From NP936 sp002726085 (GTDB lineage Bacteria; Acidobacteriota; Vicinamibacteria; Vicinamibacterales; UBA8438): a stretch of DNA of 64,000 nt. Shown here in pieces: positions 1 through 8,348 of the stretch. A program made the translations under genes and the position numbers. Numbering within the stretch: position 1 is the first letter of the stretch; each line of letters opens with the position of its first letter. The stretch is from NCBI GenBank assembly GCA_036012905.1, contig DASCQF010000139.1, positions 1 to 64,000 of the forward strand. Direction: 5' to 3'. The notes under the pieces are model-generated. The model had not been told where the DNA came from. It made no database searches and was given only the letters and a program-made list of their open reading frames with translations.

Positions 1-902
1 GGGATGCCCTTGGTGCGTACGGCATAGGACCCCTGAAACGTGAAGTCGTTGACGCCCACCTTGCCAAAGACGTTTTGAGAGCTCTCGTAGTCGGCACTCA
101 CCGCGACACCACCGTTCACGTCGGCAAACTCCGGGAAGAAGAGGTCTTGCCCATCGCTGTCCGTCAGCGTGCTCGAAAGGACCAGGTCCACGCCGTTCGA
201 AAATCGTTCGCCGTAATCCACCCGGCCGGCGCCCGTCCCAAAAGACCCAAGTGCCCCCGTGAGTTGCGCCCCGCTCACCTGGCGGCCGCTCTTCGTGATG
301 ACGTTGACGACGCCGAAGAAGGCACTGGTGCCATACAGCGACGAGCTCGGCCCGCGCGCGATCTCGACGCGCTCGATCAGATCGATGTCGATGGGGAAAT
401 CCAGGCCGATACCGACGGCGTTGTAGACACCGTCGTTGGTCCGAAATCCATCTACCAGAACCAACAGTCGCGAGTTGAAGTCCGCGGGGCGCCCGAAGCC
501 ACGGACACCCGCATAGGAGAAGTTGCGGTCGTTCGTCGTGTAGAAACCGCGGGCGTTGCGAAGCACATCCGCAAGGGTGCGGTAGCCATATCGTCGAATC
601 TCCTCGGCGGTGACGATGCTCACGGATGAGGGGGCCTCGGTCACTTTCTGCTCGTACTTGGAAGCCCTGAAAACCGATGGGATCTCTTGAAACAACAGAG
701 ACTCGCCGAAGTCCGTATCCTGGGAGTCACCCACGAGTGATTCCGATCCTGTCGTCTGCGACAAGGCTGGCACGGCCAGGAGCAACAAGAGGACGATCGA
801 CGGGAACACGTGCCAGTGGCCAGGATTCGCAGCATACGGACGCACGCCGGCCGCGTCGTTCTCGGACTGGATCGCAGGAGGCGATGTCTGTTGCTCTTGC
901 AC
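1..902 (-). CDS. TonB-dependent receptor, N-terminal part (runs off window start)
   Basis: Outer-membrane receptor that imports a ligand using TonB energy; the substrate cannot be read. The minus-strand frame is open from a GTG at 902 to the window edge. A GAGGAGAGGGG Shine-Dalgarno lies about 8 nt before the GTG. The product has an unusually long N-terminus of about 36 residues, then a hydrophobic stretch ending VPALSQT (signal segment). Next comes a TonB-box-like acidic stretch (DTDFGESLLFQEIPSVF) and a plug domain, with SIVTAEEIRRYGYRTLADVL, VRGFGRP, LLVLVDGFR and IERVEIARGPSSSLYG. All of these are hallmarks of the plug of this family. The barrel lies outside the window. No other start is better, since no in-frame ATG precedes the signal segment. 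The family is certain; the exact start is moderately so. Confidence 0.9.
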   Translation of the reverse strand, partial: MQEQQTSPPAIQSENDAAGVRPYAANPGHWHVFPSIVLLLLLAVPALSQTTGSESLVGDSQDTDFGESLLFQEIPSVFRASKYEQKVTEAPSSVSIVTAEEIRRYGYRTLADVLRNARGFYTTNDRNFSYAGVRGFGRPADFNSRLLVLVDGFRTNDGVYNAVGIGLDFPIDIDLIERVEIARGPSSSLYGTSAFFGVVNVITKSGRQVSGAQLTGALGSFGTGAGRVDYGERFSNGVDLVLSSTLTDSDGQDLFFPEFADVNGGVAVSADYESSQNVFGKVGVNDFTFQGSYAVRTKGI

Positions 903-1129
903 GGGTCTGTCCCCTCTCCTCGTATGCGTGGCCGGCGCCACGCTCGTCTCGGTCAATAGAGCCCTCGCGTGTCCCAACACCGCGTTCGTGAGCGGACGCA
1001 GGGCTGCAGGCCCGACGCGAACGGTCACCACCAGGGAATCGGCCCAGAACGCGGATCACTTGAAGAATCGCCGACGGACAAGGGAACACCCGCGCGTTCG
1101 TGGAAGGCCCGGCGTCCTGGCGAGGCGCA
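903..1129. other. Intergenic, nothing recognised
   Basis: Upstream region of the TonB receptor gene. Open frames here show no recognisable protein and carry repeat-like GC-rich sequence. No convincing promoter was seen. Confidence 0.4.
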
Positions 1130-1330
1130 GCTCTTCTTGGCGGGGCTACGCCCCACCCCGCACACGACCGCTACGCGTCCCTCGATGAACTCGGGACGCC
1201 CCGAGCCTGTTGCCGAGGGGCGGGGACCACGAAAGGCCCACGCCGCGTCCGCGGGTGCGGCGTGGGGCGGTGGGGCCCCACAAGCACCCGCGTGGGGTTC
1301 GGGGCGAAGCCCCGTCTGAAGAAAGACGAA
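1130..1330. repeat. Inverted pair of GC-rich palindromic repeats
   Basis: Two copies of one repeat lie head to head. The right copy (about 1255-1320, plus strand) reads GGGGCCCCACAAGCACCCG and continues through TTCGGGGCGAAGCCCCG. The left copy (about 1140-1250, minus strand) has the CGCGGACGCGG block followed by a GGGCCTTTCGTGGTCCCC variant. The same family flanks rnpB near 57.7 and 58.3 kb and recurs in part at 1895-1940. There is no coding signal. Confidence 0.6.
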
Positions 1331-1366
1331 GCAACGGCGTCCAGGCGGGCGCCTCGCCAGGATAAC

Positions 1367-1573
1367 CTAGAAGATCGCCAGCGCGTTGACGGGCGATCCG
1401 GTGCCGGTCTCGACCGCGAGCGGGGCGGCCACGAGCATGAACTCCCAGCGGTTCAGCCGGGCGGCGGTCTCGGCCAGCGCTTCCAGGTCCTGGTTGTCGA
1501 ACAGGTCCACACCCATCGCGACGATCGTTAACAGGTGCACCGGCAGCCCGACGCCTTCGATCTGCGATGGCAC
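1367..1573 (-). pseudogene. C-terminal remnant of a cyclase-family (kynurenine formamidase-like) gene
   Basis: The 68-codon frame reads VGLPVHLLTIVAMGVDLFDN, then QDLEALAETAARLNRWEF, and ends TGTGSPVNALAIF. This is the typical C-terminus of the metal-dependent cyclase / kynurenine formamidase family. Intact members are about 250-330 residues, so the metal-binding N-terminal three quarters are missing. No matching sequence lies upstream in 1574-1710. It sits between two palindromic repeats beside an oppositely oriented propeller remnant, so it reads as a decayed fragment. Family assignment is from memory of the conserved tail. Confidence 0.65.
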
Positions 1574-1710
1574 GACGTCGCTCGCCGCGTCGCCGCCGGG
1601 AGGACCTCTGGCCGGATGGCTCCCGCTCGTGGTGTGGAGCTGGTGCGTGGGTGTCGTGTTGCTGTCGGGACGGCTGGCGAAGGCTCCGTTCCCAGGGTGT
1701 GTCTAATAGC

Positions 1711-1893
1711 GCCTATCGTCTCATCACTTTGGTGGGCGGCACGCCCGACGCGAAGGTGATGGCATTCGACCGCACGGCGGCTGACGAGGTCTGGCGCGCG
1801 GTCTCGTCACTCGATTCTGAAACGGGCGAAGCGTACTGGGAGCAACCGCTCGAAGTCGACTACGACGTGACGGTGGCGACCCCGGTGCGGCGT
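1711..1893 (+). pseudogene. Remnant of a PQQ-like beta-propeller gene with internal deletion
   Basis: The plus-strand frame encodes RLITLVGGTPDAKVMAFDR, then DEVWRAVSS and LDSETGEAYWEQPL, then VTVATPV. The same order occurs in the intact propeller gene at 7002-8348, which has RLICLVGGEPDAKMMAFDK, EIWRALSS, LDPETGEIYWEV and INPATPV. In the remnant the two blocks are joined at Ser-Ser, losing about 30 residues (90 bp) that the intact gene has between two Ser-Ser pairs. Nothing upstream or downstream continues the propeller, so this is a short decayed copy. Confidence 0.7.
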
Positions 1894-1894
1894 G

Positions 1895-1940
1895 GAGCAA
1901 CGGGGCCCCACAAGCACCGGCGTGGGGTCCGAGCAAACGC
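1895..1940 (+). repeat. Partial copy of the GC-rich palindromic repeat
   Basis: Reads ACGGGGCCCCACAAGCACCG, followed by a GGGGTCC...GCCCCGG end. It matches the copy near 1255-1320 and abuts the stop codon of the serine hydrolase gene at 1946. Confidence 0.6.
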
Positions 1941-1945
1941 CCCGG

Positions 1946-3250
1946 CTAATCGATAATCGCCTGATACGTCATCGAGGCCATGTCCGGGCGCAGGTTGAGG
2001 TGTGTGTAGGGCCGAAGCTGCTGCATCAAGATGCCGATGACCTCTTCTCTCGGATCGACCCAGAAGATTGTGCCGAACGCGCCGCTCCAGTAGTACGACC
2101 CTTCCGAGCGCGGGGTGGCGGCCGGCCCGAGATCGGTGACAATCGCATAGCCTAGGCCGAACCCGTAGCCGGGACCGGCCAGCCAGATGCCCTTGTCGCC
2201 GGTGTGGTTGGTGGTCATCATCTCGACGGTCTTCGGGCTGACGATGCGGGCGCCGTCGAGCTCGCCGCGGTTCAGCATCATCTGGTGGAACCTGAAGTAG
2301 TCGCGCGCGGTCGATACCAAGCCACCGGCGCCGCTGAAATAGACGTGCGGCTCGGCCACATAGCGGCTCTCTGCTGTGGGTGCCTCCGACAGCGCGATCT
2401 TACCGTTGGCGTCCGGACGATAGAGCGCCGTGAACCGGTCAAGCTTCGACTGCGGTAGATAGAAATGCGTATCGGTCATGTCGAGCGGCTCGAAAATTCG
2501 CTCCTTGAGGAACGCGTCGAGCGTCTGCCCCGACATCACCTCGACCAGACGGCCCGCGACATCGGTCGCGCGCCCGTATTCCCAGTGGTCACCCGGCTGG
2601 AAATTGAGCGGCAGCTCGGCCAGCCGCTTCAGCATGTCGCCCACCGTGTCTCCCGGTTTGGTCTGCGCCGACATCCGCTGGAACTCCGGCTGCGTGATGC
2701 CGCGATAGCTGTTCGCCAGTCCAGCTGTGTGGGTCAGAATCTGCTGCACGGTGATCTGCCGCGCCGCCGGAACGGTCTTGAAGCGACCGGTCAGCCGCTC
2801 TTGCGGCGGCGACGGAATCGCGACTTGCATGTCGGCGAACTCCGGCAACCACTTCGAGATCGGGTCGCGCAGCTGGAAGTGCCCCTCCTCGTAGAGCATC
2901 ATCAGCGCCGTCGAGACGATCGGCTTCGTCATCGACGCGATGCGGAAGATCGAGTCGTGCGTCATCGGCGAGCCGCTCTCAGCGTCGCGCTCTCCCAGCG
3001 CCGAGAAATGCACTACCTTTCCGCGCCGAGCCACCAGCGCCACCACCCCGGGCGTCTCGTTGCGGTCGATGTAGGCCTGCATGACCTCGTCGAGGCGCTC
3101 GAGCCGCTCCGACGACATTCCGACCGTCTCCGGCTCGGCGGTCGGTAGTCCATCCATCACCGGCAGATCGGCCGCGGCGCCTCTGAGTCCGGTCGTCACG
3201 GCGATCGCCGCGATCGCTACCAACCCGAGCCATTTGATCGATCTCTTCAT
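1946..3250 (-). CDS. Serine hydrolase of the beta-lactamase/class C (esterase EstB-like) family
   Basis: Exported serine hydrolase of 434 residues; likely an esterase, transesterase or peptidase rather than a true beta-lactamase. The start at 3250 is set by AAGGAGG 6 nt before the ATG; an upstream extension to 3397 lacks this. The signal peptide (MKRSIKWLGLVAIAAIAVTT) runs to about residue 27. The catalytic Ser-x-x-Lys is SMTK at 106-109 in IFRIASMTKP. The second-motif region reads WEYGRATDVAGR, so a Tyr is present but not the usual YxN. The C-terminal motif region reads SGAFGTIFWVDP, typical of this esterase-like subgroup. It is monocistronic, with a short hairpin (3294-3307) in its 5' region. 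Substrate unknown. Confidence 0.9.
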   Translation of the reverse strand: MKRSIKWLGLVAIAAIAVTTGLRGAAADLPVMDGLPTAEPETVGMSSERLERLDEVMQAYIDRNETPGVVALVARRGKVVHFSALGERDAESGSPMTHDSIFRIASMTKPIVSTALMMLYEEGHFQLRDPISKWLPEFADMQVAIPSPPQERLTGRFKTVPAARQITVQQILTHTAGLANSYRGITQPEFQRMSAQTKPGDTVGDMLKRLAELPLNFQPGDHWEYGRATDVAGRLVEVMSGQTLDAFLKERIFEPLDMTDTHFYLPQSKLDRFTALYRPDANGKIALSEAPTAESRYVAEPHVYFSGAGGLVSTARDYFRFHQMMLNRGELDGARIVSPKTVEMMTTNHTGDKGIWLAGPGYGFGLGYAIVTDLGPAATPRSEGSYYWSGAFGTIFWVDPREEVIGILMQQLRPYTHLNLRPDMASMTYQAIID

Positions 3251-3293
3251 GTCAGCCTCCTTGCCGATGTTCTGCACCGCCCTCCGATAGCAA

Positions 3294-3307
3294 GGGCCTT
3301 CAGGCCC
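3294..3307. repeat. GGCC-TTCA-GGCC hairpin
   Basis: A GGGCC stem, TTCA loop and GGCCC stem. It lies between the vapC stop and the serine hydrolase start. The same loop and stem core recurs at 18440-18457. It probably belongs to a dispersed hairpin family; it could also act as the vapC terminator. Confidence 0.45.
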
Positions 3308-3377
3308 GCCACGTCGATCGGTGTCGAGTGTATCTCGAAAGTGCGAGCTCTTGACCCAGCCCAAGCCGGCCCACCGG

Positions 3378-3776
3378 CTACCAAACCGACTGGACATGCT
3401 CGTAGTCGCGGATCGCGCGATCTTTGGTCACCAGCCTCGCGCCGTGGTGACGGGCGGTGGCGACGATGATCTGATCGGCTGGGTCCCCATGAAACGGGGG
3501 CGGCAAGCGACAGCTCTCGACGAGTACCGGCCGCGACAACTCCACCAACTGCAGGCCGTCACGCAGTGTCGCGATATCGAGCCACTCGTCGAGCGGTCGA
3601 TCCAGGACGATCTGCTCTTTCGCCACTTTCCTGGCGAGCTCCCAGAGCGAGATGAGCGATAGCTGCAGCGTTCCAGCCCCAATCCCCGCTGCGATGACCG
3701 CCCCAGCACGCTTCGAGAGCCGCCGATCTTCGACGACCCACCAGAGCCAGGCGTGGGTATCAAGCAGAATCGGCAT
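3378..3776 (-). CDS. vapC: PIN-domain toxin of a VapBC-type module
   Basis: Predicted ribonuclease toxin (132 residues) neutralised by the antitoxin coded just upstream. The PIN-domain acidic residues are visible: Asp6 in LLDTHAW, Glu46 in SLWELARK, Asp98/Asp101 in GDPADQIIVATA, and Asp119 in LVTKDRAI. The LDTHAWLWW opening and the ATARHHGARLVTKD block match the PIN subgroup that pairs with Phd/YefM-type antitoxins. Its start overlaps the antitoxin gene end by 17 nt, so the two are co-translated. RNA target not deducible. Confidence 0.92.
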   Translation of the reverse strand: MPILLDTHAWLWWVVEDRRLSKRAGAVIAAGIGAGTLQLSLISLWELARKVAKEQIVLDRPLDEWLDIATLRDGLQLVELSRPVLVESCRLPPPFHGDPADQIIVATARHHGARLVTKDRAIRDYEHVQSVW

Positions 3777-3984
3777 CCCACCGCTCTCCGGTACGATACG
3801 GGTCTCCGGTCTCCTTCAGCACACTGCCGACGAGGCTGCGCTCTGTCGCAGGCTCCAGATACGGCACCAACGTCGCCACCGGTCGACCACGTTTTGTGAT
3901 GACGACCTGAGACCGCGTCCTTTCGACTTCGTCCAACGTCTTTAGGCAGACATCCTTGAATTTTCCGGCTGCAATCGTCTTCAT
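3760..3984 (-). CDS. vapB: Phd/YefM-type antitoxin (VapB)
   Basis: 74-residue antitoxin. The N-terminal half (MKTIAAGKFKDVCLKTLDEV, then RSQVVITKRGRPVATLVP) is the Phd/YefM DNA-binding fold. The C-terminal part would wrap the toxin. ATG 3984 is preferred over an upstream in-frame ATG because homologues begin with this MK-x-I-x-A-x-x-FK pattern. A strong -10 (TATATT) ends only 6 nt before it, so the message would be leaderless; no Shine-Dalgarno is present. The operator overlaps the promoter, which fits autorepression by the toxin-antitoxin complex. Confidence 0.9.
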   Translation of the reverse strand: MKTIAAGKFKDVCLKTLDEVERTRSQVVITKRGRPVATLVPYLEPATERSLVGSVLKETGDPYRTGERWDADSA

Positions 3985-3990
3985 TTGAAC

Positions 3991-4020
3991 AATATAGCCA
4001 TGACCATATGGCCATGTCAA
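3991..4020 (-). promoter_or_regulatory. vapBC promoter with palindromic operator
   Basis: On the minus strand the -35 is TTGACA (4020-4015), the spacer is exactly 18 bp, and the -10 is TATATT (3996-3991). An 18-bp near-perfect inverted repeat, CATGACCATATGGCCATG (3999-4016, one mismatched pair), fills the spacer and touches the -35. Its position suits autoregulation. The -10 lies 6 nt from the antitoxin ATG, implying leaderless mRNA. Confidence 0.8.
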
Positions 4021-4061
4021 TTACACTCGATTCAGTCTCCTCCGGCAGACAACCTGGTCCG

Positions 4062-5300
4062 TCACCGGGCGAACAGCTCGAGCGGCACCGACCAGCCCAT
4101 TTCGTAGTAGCCACGTGGGGTGGGATGAATGCCGTCGCAATCGAAGGCGGGCGCAATGCGGTCCAGATCCGCGCCATCGCGAACGGCCTGGTCAAAGTCC
4201 AGGACACCGTCGAACGGCGCGTCGCCTCGCATCCAGGCGTTGACCTCATTACGGATACGGGTCTTGGCAGGGGTCCAGCCCGAATTGTTCGGTGTGGGCG
4301 CGCGATTGTGTCGCGGAATAATCGTGACGCCGTGGACCCGAAGTCCACGGGCATGCCCCTGCTCGATGATCGTCTCCATCCCCGAGATCACCGACCGCGC
4401 AGTCGCCTCTCGGCGAATGTCGTTGGTCCCCATGAAGAGCACCACATCGGTGACACCGGCATGCGAGAACACGTCCCGCTCGAGCCGCTCGACGCCAGGG
4501 GTGCTGTTCGGCGCGGGCTGGAGCCCCTCGCGGGTAACGGTATTGCCGCCGATTCCCTCGTTGACCACTGCGCGTCGTCTCGCCGCATCTCCGCTCATGT
4601 CGAGCCGGACCGCCAGCCAGTCTTCCCAACGGTCATAGCCATCCACGGTGCCACAGGACCCGTCGGTGATCGAGTCGCCGAACGCGACGATGGCACCACC
4701 GACCGACGTGGTCAGCACGTCGACGCCCTTGAGCCACCACATCGACGTGATCCTCTCGTCCAGACCCTCGCGACTCTCACTGGACGTCAGATCGCCCGCG
4801 CCGTCGGCGCTCAGATAGGACGTGACCAGCGCGCCACGGTGCAGACTGGGGCGCACGTTCTCACCCGGCAGATGCAGACTGATCGCGAGATCCTGCCTGG
4901 ACAGCACCGCGAACTGGACCGGGTCGCTCTGGACGCTCCCGCCCGGCGGAATCGTCACACCAGGCTCCCCGTCGAACCGCAGAGGCTGGTTCGTCCCCGG
5001 CACCAGCGCAGCGCCACGCATCCGCTGGGCGACCGAGGCGGAGCCGATCTGTAGCGGCTCGGTGCCATAGGTATTGTCGAAACGGATCCGCACCGATTCT
5101 CCGCTCGCTGTCACTCGCGCGATCAGCCTGACCGTGACGTCGGTGACACCCTCTTCACCCAGGCCCTGCTGCGATGTCGTCCAGGCAGTGACCCACTGGG
5201 CCGCCGGCGCTTGTGCGTCGACCGGCTCCATGCCGTGTGCCAACAGGGCCGCCACCGCGGCGGCGATGGCCAGTATCCGAGAATTTAGACGTTGTGACAT
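4062..5300 (-). CDS. Secreted SGNH/GDSL-family hydrolase
   Basis: Exported esterase or acyl hydrolase of 412 residues. The start at 5300 has TTGGAG about 8 nt upstream; the longer frame to 5615 runs into the preceding gene and is rejected. A signal peptide (MSQRLNSRILAIAAAVAALL) runs to about residue 30. Residues 35-200 form a beta-rich domain. The catalytic domain begins with VAFGDSITDG (nucleophile Ser210), then GIGGNTV and FMGTND, and ends with DGIHPT (Asp389, His392). These are the four SGNH blocks. The layout resembles secreted lipase/esterase proteins of the rhamnogalacturonan-acetylesterase type. It follows the phosphoesterase gene by 80 bp and may be in its operon. Substrate unknown. 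Confidence 0.9.
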   Translation of the reverse strand: MSQRLNSRILAIAAAVAALLAHGMEPVDAQAPAAQWVTAWTTSQQGLGEEGVTDVTVRLIARVTASGESVRIRFDNTYGTEPLQIGSASVAQRMRGAALVPGTNQPLRFDGEPGVTIPPGGSVQSDPVQFAVLSRQDLAISLHLPGENVRPSLHRGALVTSYLSADGAGDLTSSESREGLDERITSMWWLKGVDVLTTSVGGAIVAFGDSITDGSCGTVDGYDRWEDWLAVRLDMSGDAARRRAVVNEGIGGNTVTREGLQPAPNSTPGVERLERDVFSHAGVTDVVLFMGTNDIRREATARSVISGMETIIEQGHARGLRVHGVTIIPRHNRAPTPNNSGWTPAKTRIRNEVNAWMRGDAPFDGVLDFDQAVRDGADLDRIAPAFDCDGIHPTPRGYYEMGWSVPLELFAR

Positions 5301-5380
5301 ATCTTGTGCTCCAAGAAAAGACCGGACGCGTGCCGGTGGCGCCGGCATTCCACGCGACTGCCCGTTCCGGTTGTGCCCGA

Positions 5381-7000
5381 TCACTCCGAAATCTGACGCG
5401 CGCATGCGCCCGCCATCGACCATACGCCATCGACATCCTGACGCCAGTACCGCAGCATCGGGGGCCCTGGCTGGTCGGTATATGGGTCGATCTGCACGAA
5501 GCTGTAGCAGGGCGCCAGCTGTTCGGGCCGCAGTGTCGCGATCAACTCGGCATCCGACACACCGCGCGCCTCCTGGAACCGATCCAGCGCCACCGGAGTC
5601 ACCGTACGCTGCCACGCCCCGGCATTGATCACCACGGGCGTAACGGCATCTCGGACAGGCGAAAAGCCATCGACGACGTAGGCCCGACCGGCCTCCACTC
5701 GGGTGAAGTTACCCTGACGATAGTCGGCCAGATGGGTGTGCCCGTGCACGAACACCGCGACCCGGCGCCGGTCATCCTGTATCCGCTCGAGATGGCGCAG
5801 CGCCAGGCGATCGCGCGACTGCCAGAAATACTCGAACCGCGATTCTGTCGTCTCCGGTGTCCGTGCGCACTCAGCCACCGGCGGCCCGGTCGGGTCGAGC
5901 TGCGTCAGAATCCGCTCGAACCGGCGTCTGGCCCGGCGCACCGCCGCACGGCGGTCGCACACCGCCCGGAGCTCGTCGTCGGTCAGCGCACCCATCAGCC
6001 GGTCCAGGTGCCCATCGTCCAGCGCGCGGGCCGCGAGCGGCTTGAACCGGTCGTCATCGGGAAGCGAGTCTACGAGAAAGCCGGCGCCCTGAGCCCGCAC
6101 CACGGCAAGATCCCAGACCGGCGCTTCGACGTCACCGCGGTCGAGGTCCATGCGGAATTGCTGCCACGATGACCGGAACAGGAACAGTCGCAGGAGCGAG
6201 GCTGCGTCCACACCGATGTCGTCAGCGCCACCGGCCGACAGCGCATAACGCAGCCCGGCGCTGTCATCCGCCAGGTTGTCGATGACCGGAAATCGCGGCT
6301 CATGCTCGTCGAACAGCGCCTGCATCAGCTGCTGGCCCCACGGACGGGCAAGATGCCGCCGACCGGACCGCGTGATGAACGGCTCCGGCCACCCCTCGAA
6401 CCGATCCGCCCGGCCCTCGATCTGGTGGCCATGCTCGGCATGCACCAGTCCGTCTCGCGACCGCCAGACGCCGTCTATCGCCACCGTCACGCGTCCCGGC
6501 GAGCCGAACGCGGCCACCGCCCGGTCCCCGACAGCCGGGAACAGCAGTGCCGCATCGTGGTCACCCGGCACGATGACCACGCGGTTGTCCGCGTTGCCGG
6601 CAAAAGCGCCGAAGGCCTCCAGCTCACGCACATGTGCGCCAAGCACCCGCTCGAGCCTGGCCAACGCCTCGGGCTCGGTGCATCCCAGGTCCGCCGCCAC
6701 ATGCGCGCACGCGACCTCGGCCGACTGCGTCAAATCGAAGGTGTCGCCGTTGAGGATGAGGTCGGTCGCGTCGCGCTCGTCGGACAGCGCCGTCAGAAAC
6801 AGCTCGAGCTCAGCGGCCCAGCGGAAATCCTCAGTGGCGAGCCACGTGCCCCGAGCGTCCCGCCCTCCCCCCATGTGCAGATCGGAGAGCACCACGATGC
6901 GGCGCGACGCAGCCGAGGGCGCTTGCGCACGCATCGCCACGTCGAACGACAATGCCAGACCGATGAGCACGAGCAGAAGCGCACGACGTGGACCGTCCAC
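5381..7000 (-). CDS. Exported metallophosphoesterase
   Basis: Calcineurin-like phosphoesterase of about 539 residues. From the GTG at 7000 a signal peptide follows at once (PRRALLLVLIGLALS). Metal-binding motifs appear in order: DLH (40-42), NGD (84-86), PGDHD (145-149, a variant of GNHD), then EHGHQ and, near residue 430, HGHTH. The GTG comes one nt after the stop of the propeller gene (7002), so coupling is likely. An in-frame ATG at 7045 inside the upstream gene is the alternative. Neither start has a strong Shine-Dalgarno. The long insert between the motifs is not recognised. Substrate unknown. Confidence 0.85.
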   Translation of the reverse strand: MDGPRRALLLVLIGLALSFDVAMRAQAPSAASRRIVVLSDLHMGGGRDARGTWLATEDFRWAAELELFLTALSDERDATDLILNGDTFDLTQSAEVACAHVAADLGCTEPEALARLERVLGAHVRELEAFGAFAGNADNRVVIVPGDHDAALLFPAVGDRAVAAFGSPGRVTVAIDGVWRSRDGLVHAEHGHQIEGRADRFEGWPEPFITRSGRRHLARPWGQQLMQALFDEHEPRFPVIDNLADDSAGLRYALSAGGADDIGVDAASLLRLFLFRSSWQQFRMDLDRGDVEAPVWDLAVVRAQGAGFLVDSLPDDDRFKPLAARALDDGHLDRLMGALTDDELRAVCDRRAAVRRARRRFERILTQLDPTGPPVAECARTPETTESRFEYFWQSRDRLALRHLERIQDDRRRVAVFVHGHTHLADYRQGNFTRVEAGRAYVVDGFSPVRDAVTPVVINAGAWQRTVTPVALDRFQEARGVSDAELIATLRPEQLAPCYSFVQIDPYTDQPGPPMLRYWRQDVDGVWSMAGACARQISE

Positions 7001-7001
7001 G

Positions 7002-8348
7002 CTAACGCTCGCTCGCCAGTGAGAACCGCACGATCTCCTCGTCATTGCGTACGACGATGTGCCTGTTCGCATAAGCCGGATGCGACCAGTTGACGGCGGG
7101 ACCTGACCTGCGACGTCGCACGTACGGGTGTGTCGGATCGATCAGGTGCGTTCGGCTGATCTCGCGGTAGCCCTCGGGTGACAGCTTCGCGATGACCAGG
7201 TCGCCCGTGTCGGTATTGATGAAGTACCGATCCTCGTGGCGCACGAAGAACGCCGTCGCCCAGTTGGTCGACTCGCCTATCAGAGCCTCGGTCTCCCAGA
7301 CACGACGACCGGTCGCGATCTCGAGACAACGCAAGACTCCGTGTCCATCGACGCCGTAGACGTAATCGCCTTGGATCAGCGGCGTGCTGATCACCGAGTT
7401 CAGCGTGTTGAAATCGCGCCCATACTCGGGGTCGCTCTCCCCCACACCTTCCCAGAGCACGCTGGCCCCGGGCGTCGCCTCGTCGAGCGCAAGCATCCTG
7501 GCTCCGCCGTACTGGGAGGTAACGAACAGATGCCGACCACTCTGCACCGGTGTCGCCGGGTTGATCCCCATGTCGACGATATGGCGGACCTCCCAGTAGA
7601 TTTCACCGGTCTCGGGATCCAGAGAGCTGATGTCACGCGGGTGCCAGGCAATCAGCTGACGGACACCCCCCGCCTCGATGATGATCGGTTGGCTATAGCC
7701 AGGTTCCCAGTCCGAAGACAGCGCGCGCCAGATCTCCGCGCCCGTGCGCTTGTCGAACGCCATCATCTTGGCGTCCGGCTCACCCCCCACCAGACAGATC
7801 AGCCGGTCGCCATCGACCAGCGGCGCTCCGGTCATTCCCCACGACGGGACCGCCGTGTTGAAATCTCGCGCATAGTCTTTCTGCCAGAGGACGTCGCCGG
7901 TCGCAACATCGAGCGCCAGCAGATTCCCCATCGCGCCCAGCACATACACCCGGTCGTCATCGACCGTCGGTGTCGCTCGCGGACCGATGGCATAAACGAG
8001 CTGCAGCCCGGCGTAGTCGGTCTCCCACTCTCGAGTCCACAGCACCTGCCCGGTCTGCTCATCGAGCGCCAGCGCCCGCTCGACCACCGCCGTCGATCGC
8101 GGATCGGGCCGACGCGCGTCGGTAATGAAGACCCGTCCCGTCGCGACCGCGGCACCGGAGTAGCCGCTGTGAATCGGTGTGCGCCAAGCGACCGGGAGCC
8201 CTGCGGTGGGAAAAGTGTCGACCAACCCGGTCTCGGTCAGGATGCCGAGCCGACCGGCCCCTCGCCACTCGGGCCAATCATTAGCATGCAGCGAGTGGAC
8301 CGTTCCGCAGAGGAACAGCCCAACAATCGACGCCGCCACACGGGTCAT
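7002..8348 (-). CDS. Secreted PQQ-like beta-propeller repeat protein
   Basis: 448-residue exported propeller. A GAGGAG Shine-Dalgarno precedes ATG 8348. The signal peptide (TRVAASIVGLFLCGTVHS) leads into NDWPEWRGAGRLGI, the typical opening of this family. Blades carry ALDEQTGQVLW, ALDVATGDVLW, AFDKRTGAEIW and SLDPETGEIYW, the Asp-x-x-Thr-Gly-x-x-x-Trp quinoprotein-like repeat. No catalytic role can be claimed, since many such proteins do not bind PQQ. A decayed copy of the same gene lies at 1711-1893, and a second intact paralogue at 33848-35155. It heads a minus-strand run with the phosphoesterase and the SGNH hydrolase. Confidence 0.9.
   Translation of the reverse strand: MTRVAASIVGLFLCGTVHSLHANDWPEWRGAGRLGILTETGLVDTFPTAGLPVAWRTPIHSGYSGAAVATGRVFITDARRPDPRSTAVVERALALDEQTGQVLWTREWETDYAGLQLVYAIGPRATPTVDDDRVYVLGAMGNLLALDVATGDVLWQKDYARDFNTAVPSWGMTGAPLVDGDRLICLVGGEPDAKMMAFDKRTGAEIWRALSSDWEPGYSQPIIIEAGGVRQLIAWHPRDISSLDPETGEIYWEVRHIVDMGINPATPVQSGRHLFVTSQYGGARMLALDEATPGASVLWEGVGESDPEYGRDFNTLNSVISTPLIQGDYVYGVDGHGVLRCLEIATGRRVWETEALIGESTNWATAFFVRHEDRYFINTDTGDLVIAKLSPEGYREISRTHLIDPTHPYVRRRRSGPAVNWSHPAYANRHIVVRNDEEIVRFSLASER

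Noticed and set aside
928..1531. Overlapping plus-strand frames of 86-143 residues
   Set aside because: They run through GC-rich palindromic repeats and an opposite-strand cyclase remnant, and encode Arg/Gly-rich sequence with no domain.
2465..3148. 227-residue plus-strand frame
   Set aside because: Antisense to the serine hydrolase; His/Arg/Leu-rich shadow with no motif.
3378..4354. 308-residue minus frame overlapping vapBC
   Set aside because: It is a shifted frame of the toxin and antitoxin genes, Ser/Arg-rich, with no domain.
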